Source: an uncultured Polaribacter sp.
GTDB lineage: Bacteria > Bacteroidota > Bacteroidia > Flavobacteriales > Flavobacteriaceae
Assembly (NCBI RefSeq): GCF_947497695.1
Contig: NZ_CANMHM010000002.1
Span: 186,001 to 250,000, forward strand
DNA length: 64,000 nt
Direction of reading: 5' to 3'
Shown here piece after piece: positions 11,443 through 21,473 of the stretch; position 1 is the first letter of the stretch, and each line of letters starts with the position of its first letter. The notes under the pieces were generated by a model, which saw nothing but the letters and a program-made list of their open reading frames with translations, was not told the DNA's origin and made no database searches. Both the position numbers and the translations under genes were made by a program.

Positions 11443-12771
11443 TTACTCTGCATTGTCTAAAAAATCTTTTAGACTTGAAGTAAACTTTTCAAAAAAGGAT
11501 TTCTTTTTAGGTTTTGGTTCTTCTTCAATAATAGGTTTTATTTCTTCTTCATAATTTTCAGAGTTTTCGTCAATAATTGTTTCTTCCTCAACTTGTTCAA
11601 ATTCTTTTGCCCCTTTTTCTAGTCCTTTCATTAACAAACCAACTGCTGTTGCGTATAAAGGGCTAGATAAAACTTCTTCTGAATCGCCTGCTAAATGTTC
11701 ATTAGGAAAACCAATTCTAGCATCCATTCCAGTAATATATTCTACTAATTGGCGTAAATGTTTTAATTGAGATCCTCCACCTGTTAAAACGATTCCTGCA
11801 ATTAATTTTCCTTTTGCAGTTTCGTGTCCATAATTTTTGATTTCTAAATACACATGCTCAATAATTTCTTGTACTCTGGCATGTATAATTTTAGATAGGT
11901 TTTTTAATGTAATTTCTTTGGGTTCTCTACCTCTAAGACCTGGAATAGAAACAATTTCTGTTTCTTTATTTTCTCCTGGCCATGCAGAACCAAATTTTAT
12001 TTTCAATAATTCTGCTTGCTTTTCTATAATAGAACAACCTTCTTTAATATCATCTGTAATAACATTACCTCCAAAAGGAATTACAGCAGTATGCCTAATA
12101 ATTCCATCTTTAAAAATTGCTAGATCGGTTGTTCCTCCTCCAATATCAATTAAAGCAACTCCTGCTTCTTTTTCTTCTTGACTTAAAACTGCAGATGCAG
12201 ATGCTAAAGGTTCTAGTGTTATTTCACTTAAATCTAAACCAGCACTTTTTACACATCTACCGATATTTCTAATAGAAGACACCTGACCTACAACCACATG
12301 AAAATTAGCCTCTAAACGTCCACCATGCATTCCTATTGGCTCTTTAATATCTGCTTGAGAATCTACCTTAAATTCTTGGGGTAAAACATGGATAATTTCC
12401 TCACCAGGTAACATGACTAACTTATGAACTTGATTTACTAAGTTTTCAATATCATTTTCATCAATAACCTCATCTGCATTATCTCTTGTGATATAATCAC
12501 TATGATGTAAACTGCGAATATGCTGACCAGCAATACCAACAACTACCTCATTAATTTTAACACCTGAAACACTTTCGGCTTCTTCAACAGCTTGCTGAAT
12601 AGATTGTATAGTTTGGGTTATATTGCTTACAACACCTCTTTTTACACCTAAACTTTTAGCCTTACCAATACCTATAACTTCTATTTTGCTATATTCATTT
12701 TTACGACCAATCATTGCTGCGATTTTGGTAGTACCAATATCTAAACCAATTGCTATTTTATTGTTTTCCAT
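11443..12771 (-). CDS. ftsA: Cell division protein FtsA
   Basis: Actin-fold ATPase that tethers FtsZ filaments to the membrane. Phosphate-1 motif LDIGTTKIAAMIG at 9-21, phosphate-2 motif IDIGGGTTDLAIF near 208-220, and adenosine motif LTGGGSQLKHL in the C-terminal half are visible. The 1C subdomain lies between. The last residues, KKSFFEKFTSSLKDFLDNAE, can form the amphipathic membrane-targeting helix, preceded by an acidic linker. Length 442 aa is normal. It lies between ftsQ (6-nt gap) and ftsZ. Confidence 0.97.
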   Translation of the reverse strand: MENNKIAIGLDIGTTKIAAMIGRKNEYSKIEVIGIGKAKSLGVKRGVVSNITQTIQSIQQAVEEAESVSGVKINEVVVGIAGQHIRSLHHSDYITRDNADEVIDENDIENLVNQVHKLVMLPGEEIIHVLPQEFKVDSQADIKEPIGMHGGRLEANFHVVVGQVSSIRNIGRCVKSAGLDLSEITLEPLASASAVLSQEEKEAGVALIDIGGGTTDLAIFKDGIIRHTAVIPFGGNVITDDIKEGCSIIEKQAELLKIKFGSAWPGENKETEIVSIPGLRGREPKEITLKNLSKIIHARVQEIIEHVYLEIKNYGHETAKGKLIAGIVLTGGGSQLKHLRQLVEYITGMDARIGFPNEHLAGDSEEVLSSPLYATAVGLLMKGLEKGAKEFEQVEEETIIDENSENYEEEIKPIIEEEPKPKKKSFFEKFTSSLKDFLDNAE

Positions 12772-12777
12772 GTTGAT

Positions 12778-13503
12778 TTATTTTGCACACACAACTTGGT
12801 TGTGATATTTTAAATTAATCGTTTTATAATCTTGAATCGTTTTATCTTTAAATGCTTTGTTGTAAAACGCTTTTAATTTTTTAAATTTTTCATCAATCTT
12901 GGTTAATTCGCCAAAATCTATTTTATAATTTCCACTTCTTACAGAAATTTGATAATCATTATTGTCTAATTTTTCTATACCAACCACTTCTTTATGTAGA
13001 AAATCATCTTCTAAAATAAAATTTATGAAAGGCAATATCTCTTTAACTTGTACTTGGTTTTTAATGCCAGAAACAAGCATAACTCTTGCTGAATAATTAT
13101 CTGACAAAGGAACTACAAACCCTTGTTTATCAATATAATAAGAACCATTGTTTTTAACAATTCTCATTATAGGTGTGCGTTGTTTTATAACAGTTTTAAG
13201 CGTACCAGTAATGGTTAAAAATACAGACGTACTTTCTACATAAGGGTTTATTGACACTGTTTTTTCTAATCTGTATAAATCTATTACACTTTTGGCTTGG
13301 TTTTTCACACTAATGTTATTTTGTATTAACATTTTATTAACCATTGAATGTGTTAAAAAACTATTTTCTCCCCGCTCAAACTCTACAACAATTTCTTTTA
13401 CAATTTTGCTAGAATTTCTAATAGAAGAAAAACTATACAAAAATCCTAAACTACCTATTAACAAAAGGAATAGGATGTATTTTAAAGTTTTTTTAAACGT
13501 CAT
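12778..13503 (-). CDS. ftsQ: Cell division protein FtsQ/DivIB
   Basis: Bitopic division protein that recruits FtsL and the late divisome. One N-terminal membrane helix (about residues 9-26, YILFLLLIGSLGFLYSF) is followed by a POTRA-like region and a beta domain in the periplasm (241 aa). Sequence conservation is low, as is normal for FtsQ. The assignment rests on this topology and on its place between murC and ftsA. Its start overlaps the end of murC by 11 nt, suggesting translational coupling. Confidence 0.88.
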   Translation of the reverse strand: MTFKKTLKYILFLLLIGSLGFLYSFSSIRNSSKIVKEIVVEFERGENSFLTHSMVNKMLIQNNISVKNQAKSVIDLYRLEKTVSINPYVESTSVFLTITGTLKTVIKQRTPIMRIVKNNGSYYIDKQGFVVPLSDNYSARVMLVSGIKNQVQVKEILPFINFILEDDFLHKEVVGIEKLDNNDYQISVRSGNYKIDFGELTKIDEKFKKLKAFYNKAFKDKTIQDYKTINLKYHNQVVCAK

Positions 13504-14899
13504 GAAATTTGATTTTTAAAAGTTCATTTACTACCTCATTAACCATCAAACCAATATCACCAGCACCCAACATTGTAACCACTTTTGCTGATGAATTCTT
13601 AATATCTTTTATTAAATCCTCTTTTTTAGTTAATTTTTTATGCTCGCAATTAATTTTATCCAATAACCATTGAGAATCTACACCTTCAATAGGTTTTTCT
13701 CTTGCAGGATAAATATTTAACAGCAACACTTCATCAAACTTTGACAAAACTGATGCAAAATCTTCAATAAAGTCTTTTGTTCTAGAAAATAAATGTGGCT
13801 GAAAAACAACCAACACTTTTTCCTTTGGATACATTTCTCTCACAGAGTTTTCAACAGCATTTATTTCTGTTGGATGATGTGCATAATCATCAATTAAAAC
13901 TAAGTTTTCTGTTTTAATTTTATACGAAAATCTGCGTTTTACACCTTTAAAGGTTGATAAACGTTGTTTAATAACATCTAATGAAACCCCATAAACATCT
14001 GCCATTGCCAAAGCTGCTAAAGCATTCATAACATTGTGTTTTCCTGGCAAATGAAACTGAATATTGGTAATTTCTGAAGAAGGTGTTTTTACATCAAAAA
14101 TATATTTTCCGCTTTCTATTTTTAAATTGAAAGCCTTATAATCTGCAATTTCATTAATCGCAAAGGTTAACCCTTTTAAAGGCAAACCTTTGGCTACGAT
14201 TAATGTTCCTGACACTTTGTTGGTGAATTCTATAAATGATTCTACCAACGTGTCAGAGTCTCCATAAATATCTAAATGATCTGCATCCATAGAAGTTACA
14301 CAAGCAATATTAGGACTTAACTTTAAGAAAGACCTATCAAACTCATCTGCTTCTACAACACTAATTTTATCTTCTCCTAAAATTAAATTTGAATTATAAT
14401 TCTCTGCAATTCCTCCTAAAAAAGATGTTGCATTTACTTGTACCATAATATGACCCAAAATAGATGAAGTTGTTGTTTTTCCATGCGTACCAGCAACCGC
14501 TAGACAGAAAGTAGCTTCTGTAATTTTTCCTAAAATTTCTGATCTTTTTAAAACCTTAAAATTATTATTCAATAAATAATTTAATTCAGCATGATCTTCA
14601 GGAATTGCTGGTGTGTATATTATTAATGTTTTTTCTTTATCTAAAAATGAAATAGGAATGTTACCAACAGCATCTTCAAAATGAACTTTAACCCCTAAAT
14701 TTTCTAAGTCTAATGTAATTTCTGATGCAGCTTTATCATAACCTGCTACTTGTTTACCATTAGCAACAAAATAACGAGCAATAGCACTCATACCAATCCC
14801 TCCAATACCTATAAAATAGATAGAAGAAGCCCATTCTAAACCATTTACAACTGGAAGAACATTATCAGCTTTAACAATATGATGACTATTTTTTATCAC
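13493..14899 (-). CDS. murC: UDP-N-acetylmuramate--L-alanine ligase MurC
   Basis: Mur ligase that adds L-Ala to UDP-MurNAc, the first peptide step of peptidoglycan precursor synthesis. Rossmann-type UDP-binding motif YFIGIGGIGMSAIAR at 28-42, ATP-binding AGTHGKTTTSS at 136-146, the DDYAHHPTEI motif near 335, and the C-terminal domain are all present in 468 aa. The N-terminus carries about 20 residues more than many homologues, but no later ATG lies before the GIGGIG motif, so the start at 14899 stands. A 72-nt gap separates it from murG. Confidence 0.97.
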   Translation of the reverse strand: MIKNSHHIVKADNVLPVVNGLEWASSIYFIGIGGIGMSAIARYFVANGKQVAGYDKAASEITLDLENLGVKVHFEDAVGNIPISFLDKEKTLIIYTPAIPEDHAELNYLLNNNFKVLKRSEILGKITEATFCLAVAGTHGKTTTSSILGHIMVQVNATSFLGGIAENYNSNLILGEDKISVVEADEFDRSFLKLSPNIACVTSMDADHLDIYGDSDTLVESFIEFTNKVSGTLIVAKGLPLKGLTFAINEIADYKAFNLKIESGKYIFDVKTPSSEITNIQFHLPGKHNVMNALAALAMADVYGVSLDVIKQRLSTFKGVKRRFSYKIKTENLVLIDDYAHHPTEINAVENSVREMYPKEKVLVVFQPHLFSRTKDFIEDFASVLSKFDEVLLLNIYPAREKPIEGVDSQWLLDKINCEHKKLTKKEDLIKDIKNSSAKVVTMLGAGDIGLMVNEVVNELLKIKFHDV

Positions 14900-14971
14900 T
14901 TTAATTAAACTCTTATTTTTATTTTTAATCCTTATTTTATATTTTAAAACCTATTTCTCTTTAATTGTATT

Positions 14972-16069
14972 TTAATAAAGAGCAAATAACTTTTCTACTT
15001 CATTCACAATATCTGTAGTTGCTCCTGGAAGCGCTAATTCATTGATGTTTTCCGATAAATATTCTTGCTTACCTCTATCTTTCATTAAGGTTTCAAAAAC
15101 AATTGGAAACGTTTCTAATTCACTCTCATTTAACAAAATAGCTCCATGATTATCTGCTACAGATTTGGCGTTTTTTGTTTGATGATCTTCTGCCACATTT
15201 GGTGATGGAATAAAAATTACAGGCTTTCTAACAATACAAAGTTCTGAAACGGAACTTGCACCAGCTCTTGACACAATAATATCTGCTGCTGCATAAGCTA
15301 AATCCATCCTATTTACAAACTGATGTACTTTTATAATATCTAAAGCACCATATTTTTTATATTCTTCGTAATAAAATTTACCACATTGCCAAATAACTTG
15401 AACTTCTTGTTTTTTAAAGAATTCTATATTATTTTCAACAAGCTCATTTATTTTTCTTGCCCCCAAACTACCTCCTAAAACTAAAATTGTTTTTTTCTTT
15501 TTATCTAGTTCAAAAAACGCTGTTCCTTCCTCTTTTTTTGCGTAAATCGACAATAAATCTTGACGAACAGGGTTTCCTGTTTTTATAATTTTATCCGCAG
15601 GAAAAAAACGCTCTAAATTGTCATAAGCCACACAAATTTTATTTGCTTTCTTACTTAATAACTTATTGGTTATACCTGGATAAGAATTCTGTTCTTGAAT
15701 TAAGGTAGGTATTCCTAAAAAATTCGCCATCATTAACGCAGGTCCACTTGCAAAACCACCAGTACCAATAGCTACACTAGGTTTAAATTTTTTAATAATT
15801 TTATAAGAACTCCATAAACTACTTATCATCTTAAAAGGAAACAACAAATTATCTACAGTTATTTTTCTTTGAATACCAGAAATCCACAATCCCTTAATTT
15901 GATAACCAGCTTGTGGAACTTTTTCCATTTCCATTTTATCTTTTGCCCCTACAAACAGAAATTTTGCATCTGGGTAGCGCAACTTTATTTCGTTAGCAAT
16001 TGCAATTGCAGGATAAATATGACCTCCTGTTCCACCACCAGAAATTAAAATATTAATCGATTGTTTCAT
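14972..16069 (-). CDS. murG: UDP-GlcNAc--lipid I N-acetylglucosaminyltransferase MurG
   Basis: GT28 enzyme that converts lipid I to lipid II at the inner face of the cytoplasmic membrane. Visible motifs are [12 protein letters not shown] at 9-20 (acceptor site), [11 protein letters not shown] near 197-207, and [11 protein letters not shown] near 266-276, which binds UDP-GlcNAc. Length 365 aa is normal. The start overlaps the ftsW reading frame by 17 nt, a typical dcw junction. Confidence 0.97.
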   Translation of the reverse strand: MKQSINILISGGGTGGHIYPAIAIANEIKLRYPDAKFLFVGAKDKMEMEKVPQAGYQIKGLWISGIQRKITVDNLLFPFKMISSLWSSYKIIKKFKPSVAIGTGGFASGPALMMANFLGIPTLIQEQNSYPGITNKLLSKKANKICVAYDNLERFFPADKIIKTGNPVRQDLLSIYAKKEEGTAFFELDKKKKTILVLGGSLGARKINELVENNIEFFKKQEVQVIWQCGKFYYEEYKKYGALDIIKVHQFVNRMDLAYAAADIIVSRAGASSVSELCIVRKPVIFIPSPNVAEDHQTKNAKSVADNHGAILLNESELETFPIVFETLMKDRGKQEYLSENINELALPGATTDIVNEVEKLFALY

Positions 16070-17237
16070 GAAGTATGTTTAAAGGGTTATCATCTAAAAT
16101 ATCTTCTTCAGTTTCTTCTTTAGAAGCACTAACGCTAAGAATCATTCCTAACGCAAAACAGGTCATCCAAATAGATGTACCTCCACTACTTATTAGAGGC
16201 AGTGTTTGCCCTGTTACAGGGAACAAGTTCGTTGCTACAGCCATATTAATTGATGCTTGAAAAACAATAGGTATTCCCACTCCAATGACTAATAAAATCC
16301 CAAAAATGGTTGTTGTTGTTTTAATCACTACAAAGATTCTAAACAACAATAAAAAATAAATTGAAATAATAACTATACCACCAACTAAACCATATTCTTC
16401 TACAATTATCGCGTAAATGAAATCTGAAGTAGATTGAGGTAAAAAGTTTTTCTGTACACTTTTACCAGGACCAACGCCAAATGTTCCTCCTGTTGCTATG
16501 GCTATTTTAGCTTTTTCTACTTGATACGACTCCTTATTTTCTTCATCAGAAAAATTCTCTATTCTATTTTGCCAAGTTTGTATTCTATTGGGCATTGCAT
16601 CTGGAAAAGCTTTTGCTATTAAAATAAAAATTGACAATACCACAACGCCAGAAATCAATATAAAACCAATGTATTTTAACGGATATCCTCCAACAAAAAC
16701 TACTGTTAAAATCATAAAAAAGAGAATCGCAGTTGTTGAAAAATTTGCTGGCAAAATTAGTATCAACACAGCAGCAACTGGCAACCAAAGCTGCCACAAA
16801 CTTTCTTTAAAAATTATTTTCTTTTCTTTATTTTTTGATAAATACCTTGCAACATATACCATTAAAACCAAACCTGCCAAGGTTGATGTTTGAAAACCAA
16901 TACCTCCTATTCTAATCCATCTACTTGCATTTGCTCCTCCAATAGTTGTTCCTTGAGACAATGTATAAGCCAACAAAATTAGCACTACAGGTAACATTAA
17001 AACAGAACCTCCAGAAAAGTACCTGTAAGGAATTTTATGCACACCATAAATAATTGCAAAGCCCATAATTAGCAAAACAACATGTTTTACCAAATGCCCT
17101 AAAGTTGAACCATAACCAACAACATACACCAAATTTGTACTTGCACTATATACAGGCATAAATGAGAATATTGCCAAAACAGCAACAATTGCCCAAATGG
17201 TTTTATCTCCTTTTATATGTTGAAAAATAGTTCTCAT
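16053..17237 (-). CDS. ftsW: SEDS glycosyltransferase FtsW
   Basis: Polytopic SEDS-family protein (394 aa, about ten membrane helices) that polymerises lipid II at the septum with its partner transpeptidase FtsI, encoded upstream. The [20 protein letters not shown] segment and the [14 protein letters not shown] motif near the C-terminus are diagnostic. The C-terminal tail is acidic and cytoplasmic. Position between murD and murG favours FtsW over the paralogue RodA. Confidence 0.96.
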   Translation of the reverse strand: MRTIFQHIKGDKTIWAIVAVLAIFSFMPVYSASTNLVYVVGYGSTLGHLVKHVVLLIMGFAIIYGVHKIPYRYFSGGSVLMLPVVLILLAYTLSQGTTIGGANASRWIRIGGIGFQTSTLAGLVLMVYVARYLSKNKEKKIIFKESLWQLWLPVAAVLILILPANFSTTAILFFMILTVVFVGGYPLKYIGFILISGVVVLSIFILIAKAFPDAMPNRIQTWQNRIENFSDEENKESYQVEKAKIAIATGGTFGVGPGKSVQKNFLPQSTSDFIYAIIVEEYGLVGGIVIISIYFLLLFRIFVVIKTTTTIFGILLVIGVGIPIVFQASINMAVATNLFPVTGQTLPLISSGGTSIWMTCFALGMILSVSASKEETEEDILDDNPLNILHETID

Positions 17238-17325
17238 TTTTTAATACTTGAATATCTAAAATAGTAGACAAACGAACTTCTTATTTTATTATAATGAACC
17301 GCAAAAAATTACACGATTAAACATT

Positions 17326-18711
17326 TTATAGATTCCTAACTGCGTCTTTAAATTGACGACCTCTATCTTCATAACTTTCAAACAAATCGAAACTTGCACA
17401 AGCAGGAGAAAGCAATACAGCCTCTCCTTTTTCTGCTATTTTATAACAGACTTTTACAGCTTCTTCAGCACCAGATGTTTCAACAATAACGTCAACTACA
17501 TTTCCAAATGTTTTTTTAATTTTTTCATTATCAACTCCTAAACAAACGATTGCCTTTACCTTTTCTCTTACCAATGGCAACAAATCACTATAATCATTAC
17601 CTTTATCAACACCACCAACAATCCATACAGTTGCTTTATCCATGCACTCTAAAGCATAAAAAACAGCATTTACATTGGTTGCTTTAGAATCGTTAATATA
17701 TTGCACACCTCTAATCTTTGCTACATTTTCTAAGCGGTGTTCTACACCTTCAAAATCTTCTAAACTTTCTATGATAGATTGTTTTCTGACTTTTAATAAT
17801 TGAGCAGACATAATTGCTGCCATAGCGTTTTTAGTGTTGTGTTTTCCTTTGGTTGATATTGTTTTTAGAGGCATAATAAATTTTTCTTTAGTTATGGTTG
17901 ATATTATTTTAGTTCCTTTTAAATAAGCTCCGAATTCTAATTCTTTTTCTAGTGAAAACGGCACTAATCTTGCTTTTGTCTTTTTTACTTTTAACCAATT
18001 GATGATTGCTTCATCATCTGCATCGTATATTAAATAATCTGCTGCAGTTTGGTTTTTTGTGATTCTAAATTTTGATTCGATGTATTTATTAAAATCATAA
18101 TCATATCGATCTAAATGATCTGGTGTAATATTGGTTAAAACTGCAATATGACTGTTAAAATTTTCTATTCCATCTAACTGAAAACTACTTAATTCTAACA
18201 CATAGTTTTTATAGGTTTGTTCTGCAACTTGCAATGCAAAGCTATCCCCAATATTTCCTGCTATACCTACATCTAATTCCGCATTTTTTAAAATATGATG
18301 TATTAATAATGTTGTTGTTGTTTTACCATTTGAACCTGTAATACCAATAATATTTGCTTCTGTAAATTGCGATGCAAACTCTATTTCTGACATTACCTTA
18401 ATTCCTTTTTCTCTTAATTTTAAAACTAAAGGAACTGAATCTGGAATTCCCGGACTTTTAACAACTATATCTGCATTTAAAATTTTACTTTCTGTATGCT
18501 TTTTTTCTTCAAAATTGATTTTATTTTCGATGAGAACTTGTTTGTACTTTTCTGAGATTGCTCCTTTATCTGATAAAAAAACTTCATAGCCTTTTTGCAT
18601 TCCCAAAACAGCTGCACCAACACCACTTTCTCCTCCACCCAAAACAACTAAAAGTCCCTTTTCACCCATTTGGGAAAAAACTGGAATTATATGTTTATCT
18701 TGGTTTTTCAT
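17326..18711 (-). CDS. murD: UDP-N-acetylmuramoylalanine--D-glutamate ligase MurD
   Basis: Mur ligase adding D-Glu to UDP-MurNAc-L-Ala. The N-terminal GGGESGVGAAVLG dinucleotide-like fold (25-37) binds UDP. ATP-binding GITGSNGKTTTT (near 122-133) and the NDSKATNVNA motif near 314-323 are typical of MurD. SPACASFDLFESYEDRG near the C-terminus is a MurD signature. 461 aa, normal. 88 nt separate it from ftsW and 65 nt from mraY. Confidence 0.97.
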   Translation of the reverse strand: MKNQDKHIIPVFSQMGEKGLLVVLGGGESGVGAAVLGMQKGYEVFLSDKGAISEKYKQVLIENKINFEEKKHTESKILNADIVVKSPGIPDSVPLVLKLREKGIKVMSEIEFASQFTEANIIGITGSNGKTTTTLLIHHILKNAELDVGIAGNIGDSFALQVAEQTYKNYVLELSSFQLDGIENFNSHIAVLTNITPDHLDRYDYDFNKYIESKFRITKNQTAADYLIYDADDEAIINWLKVKKTKARLVPFSLEKELEFGAYLKGTKIISTITKEKFIMPLKTISTKGKHNTKNAMAAIMSAQLLKVRKQSIIESLEDFEGVEHRLENVAKIRGVQYINDSKATNVNAVFYALECMDKATVWIVGGVDKGNDYSDLLPLVREKVKAIVCLGVDNEKIKKTFGNVVDVIVETSGAEEAVKVCYKIAEKGEAVLLSPACASFDLFESYEDRGRQFKDAVRNL

Positions 18712-18776
18712 TTTTACTATTTCCTTTTATTTTTTTATTTCTTAAAAAATATTTACTTCTATAATTTGCTTACTTT

Positions 18777-20003
18777 TTATCTTAACTTAAGCGTAACAAT
18801 TGTAAATACTGCTAGTAAAATTCCTATAATCCAAAAACGGACTACAATTTTACTTTCGTGATATTTTAATTTCTGATAATGATGATGCAATGGCGCCATC
18901 TTAAAAATTCTTCTTCCTGTTCCATATTTTTTTCTTGTATACTTAAACCAAGAAACCTGAAGTATTACAGACAAATTTTCAACTACAAATACTCCTGCTA
19001 AAATTGGCAGTAACAATTCTTTTCTAATTGCTATGGCTATTACTGCTATAATACCCCCAATTGTTAAACTCCCAGTATCACCCATAAAAACCTGAGCAGG
19101 AAACGTATTATACCAAAGAAAACCAATTAAAGCACCCGCAAAAGCAAGTATAAAAACCGTCATTTCACCTGAGTTTGGTATAAACATAATGTCTAAATAA
19201 TCTGCAAAAATGATGTTTCCAGAAACCCAAGCAAAAACAGCGAGTGTTAAAACAATAATTGCAGAAGAACCTGTTGCCAACCCATCAATTCCGTCTGTTA
19301 AATTTGCTCCATTAGAAATACCTGTTACAATAAAAACAGTAATAAAAATAAACACAACCCAACCATATTTTTCATAACCATCGCCTAAAAAATTAAAAGC
19401 TTTTGCATATTCTAATTCATTATTTTTAAAGAATGGAACTGTTGTTTTTGTAGATTTATGTGCTTCTCCAAAAACTTTTTTTCTTCCATTTTCTTGAACA
19501 ATCTGTTGTTCTAATGGTAATTGCTCTTTTATAGTAACACCTTCATTAAAATAAAGCATAGAACCTACAATGACTCCTAAACCAACCTGACCTAAAACCT
19601 TAAATTTCCCTTTTAAACCTCCTTTGTCTTTTTTAAATACTTTTATATAATCATCTAAAAAACCTATCAAACCCATCCAAAGAGTTGTAATTACTAAAAG
19701 AATTATATAAACATTATCTAACTTAGCCAACAACAAAGCAGGAATTAAAGTTGCCAAAATAATAATGACCCCTCCCATTGTTGGAGTTCCACTTTTTTGA
19801 ACTTGCCCCTCTAAACCTAAATCTCTAATAGACTCACCAACTTGTTGTTTCTGTAAAAAATTAATTATTTTTTTACCATAAATTGCTGAAATCAATAATG
19901 ACAATATAAAAGCAGTAGCAGCCCTAAATGTGATAAATTGAAACACACTAGCTCCAGGGAAACTAAATTGACTTTCTAAATATTGAAATAAATAATACAG
20001 CAT
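18777..20003 (-). CDS. mraY: Phospho-N-acetylmuramoyl-pentapeptide-transferase MraY
   Basis: Polytopic membrane enzyme that transfers phospho-MurNAc-pentapeptide to undecaprenyl phosphate, making lipid I. The catalytic LGFLDDYIK motif, [23 protein letters not shown] and the PLHHHYQ loop are present. Between the second and third conserved blocks is a hydrophilic insertion ([20 protein letters not shown] region) that lengthens the protein to 408 aa, as I expect in Bacteroidota MraY. Its start codon overlaps the murE stop by one base. Confidence 0.97.
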   Translation of the reverse strand: MLYYLFQYLESQFSFPGASVFQFITFRAATAFILSLLISAIYGKKIINFLQKQQVGESIRDLGLEGQVQKSGTPTMGGVIIILATLIPALLLAKLDNVYIILLVITTLWMGLIGFLDDYIKVFKKDKGGLKGKFKVLGQVGLGVIVGSMLYFNEGVTIKEQLPLEQQIVQENGRKKVFGEAHKSTKTTVPFFKNNELEYAKAFNFLGDGYEKYGWVVFIFITVFIVTGISNGANLTDGIDGLATGSSAIIVLTLAVFAWVSGNIIFADYLDIMFIPNSGEMTVFILAFAGALIGFLWYNTFPAQVFMGDTGSLTIGGIIAVIAIAIRKELLLPILAGVFVVENLSVILQVSWFKYTRKKYGTGRRIFKMAPLHHHYQKLKYHESKIVVRFWIIGILLAVFTIVTLKLR

Positions 20004-21472
20004 TATAAGTTATTTTTTAATTGACTAAAACAATTGGTTACTTCTTCCAAATCATTAAAATGAGTTCTAACTCCATTAACTTCTTGATAATCTTCATGTC
20101 CTTTTCCTGCAATCAATATAATATCTCCACTTACAGAAAACTTACAAGCCGTTTTAATTGCCTGTTTTCTATCTAAAATTGATAATGTTTTTCTATAATT
20201 TTCAGCAGCAACACCTACTTCCATTTCTTCTAAAATAGTTTGAGGATTTTCTGCTCTAGGATTGTCTGACGTAAAAATTGCCTGATCACTTAATTGCGAA
20301 GCAATATGTGCCATTTTTGGTCTTTTTGTTTTATCTCTATTTCCACCACAACCAACAACTGTATATAATTTTTCATTGCCAGTTCTAATATCATTAATGG
20401 TTTCTAAAACATTTTTTAAAGCATCTGGCGTATGTGCATAATCTACAATTGCTGTTACATTTTCATCAGAAATAACATACTCAAAACGTCCACTCACATT
20501 TTCTAACTGACTTATAATTGTTAGAATTTCTAACTTTTCTAAACCCAACAATTCTGCTGCTGCATATATTGCTAATAAATTAGCTGCATTAAATTGCCCT
20601 ATTAGTTTGGTCCAAACTTCTGTATCGTTAATTTTTAATAACGTTCCAGAAAATTGTTTTTCTAAAACCTTGGCTTTATAGTCTGCAAGGGTTTTTACAG
20701 CGTAACTGTATTTTTTTGCTTTTGTGTTTTGCAACATGAATTCGCCATTTTTATCATCAATATTTGTCAGCACAAATGCTGATTTTGACAAGGAATCAAA
20801 AAACGATTTTTTTACATCTCTATATTCTGCAAAAGTTTCATGATAATCTAAATGATCATGAGAAAGATTCGTGAAAATCCCTCCTGCAAAAGTCAATCCT
20901 TCTGTTCTTTTTTGATGAATTCCATGAGAACTCACTTCCATAAAACAATAATCAACTCCAGCTTCAATCATTTTATCTAAATAAGAATTGATAGCTACAG
21001 AATCTGGAGTTGTATGTGTTGCTTTAAACTCAGTTTCATCAACCAAAACTTTTACAGTAGATAACAAACCAACTTTATAACCTGCTTTTTTAAATAATTG
21101 ATATAACAAAGTGGCAATTGTTGTTTTTCCATTAGTCCCTGTAATTCCTATCAAAGGAAGTTTAGAAGAAGGATTACCATAAAAATTAGAAGCCATAATT
21201 GCCAAAGCCACATTTGCATCAGCAACATCAACATAAGTAACTCCTTCTTTTTTATCCTCAGGAAAATCTTCACAAATAATAGCAACTGCACCTAAACCAA
21301 TAGCCTTTTCTATATATAAATGACCATCAACTGTAACACCTTTCTGAGCAACAAACACGTCATTTGCTTTCACTTTTCGCGAATCGAAAACAACATTGTT
21401 AACCTCAATATTGGTAACACCAAATACTTGATTAATTGAAACCTGATATAATATGTCTTTTAAATTTTTCAG
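20003..21472 (-). CDS. murE: UDP-MurNAc-tripeptide synthetase MurE, apparent CTG start
   Basis: Mur ligase adding the third residue (meso-diaminopimelate in most relatives) to UDP-MurNAc-L-Ala-D-Glu. ATP-binding [10 protein letters not shown], the TTPDS substrate loop and DYAHTPDAL are present. DNPRAENP matches the DNPR motif that marks meso-DAP enzymes. The only canonical start, a GTG at 21373, falls inside the conserved FDSRKV motif and would delete the N-terminal UDP-binding segment. The frame is open further upstream and reads [18 protein letters not shown] from a CTG at 21472, one base after the ftsI stop. That gives 489 aa, the normal length. I therefore place the start there. Confidence 0.9.
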   Translation of the reverse strand: MKNLKDILYQVSINQVFGVTNIEVNNVVFDSRKVKANDVFVAQKGVTVDGHLYIEKAIGLGAVAIICEDFPEDKKEGVTYVDVADANVALAIMASNFYGNPSSKLPLIGITGTNGKTTIATLLYQLFKKAGYKVGLLSTVKVLVDETEFKATHTTPDSVAINSYLDKMIEAGVDYCFMEVSSHGIHQKRTEGLTFAGGIFTNLSHDHLDYHETFAEYRDVKKSFFDSLSKSAFVLTNIDDKNGEFMLQNTKAKKYSYAVKTLADYKAKVLEKQFSGTLLKINDTEVWTKLIGQFNAANLLAIYAAAELLGLEKLEILTIISQLENVSGRFEYVISDENVTAIVDYAHTPDALKNVLETINDIRTGNEKLYTVVGCGGNRDKTKRPKMAHIASQLSDQAIFTSDNPRAENPQTILEEMEVGVAAENYRKTLSILDRKQAIKTACKFSVSGDIILIAGKGHEDYQEVNGVRTHFNDLEEVTNCFSQLKNNL

Positions 21473-21473
21473 T

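Noticed and set aside
20003..21373. murE starting at the GTG at 21373
   Set aside because: That codon lies inside the conserved FDSRKV motif, and the frame continues upstream with a recognisable MurE N-terminus.
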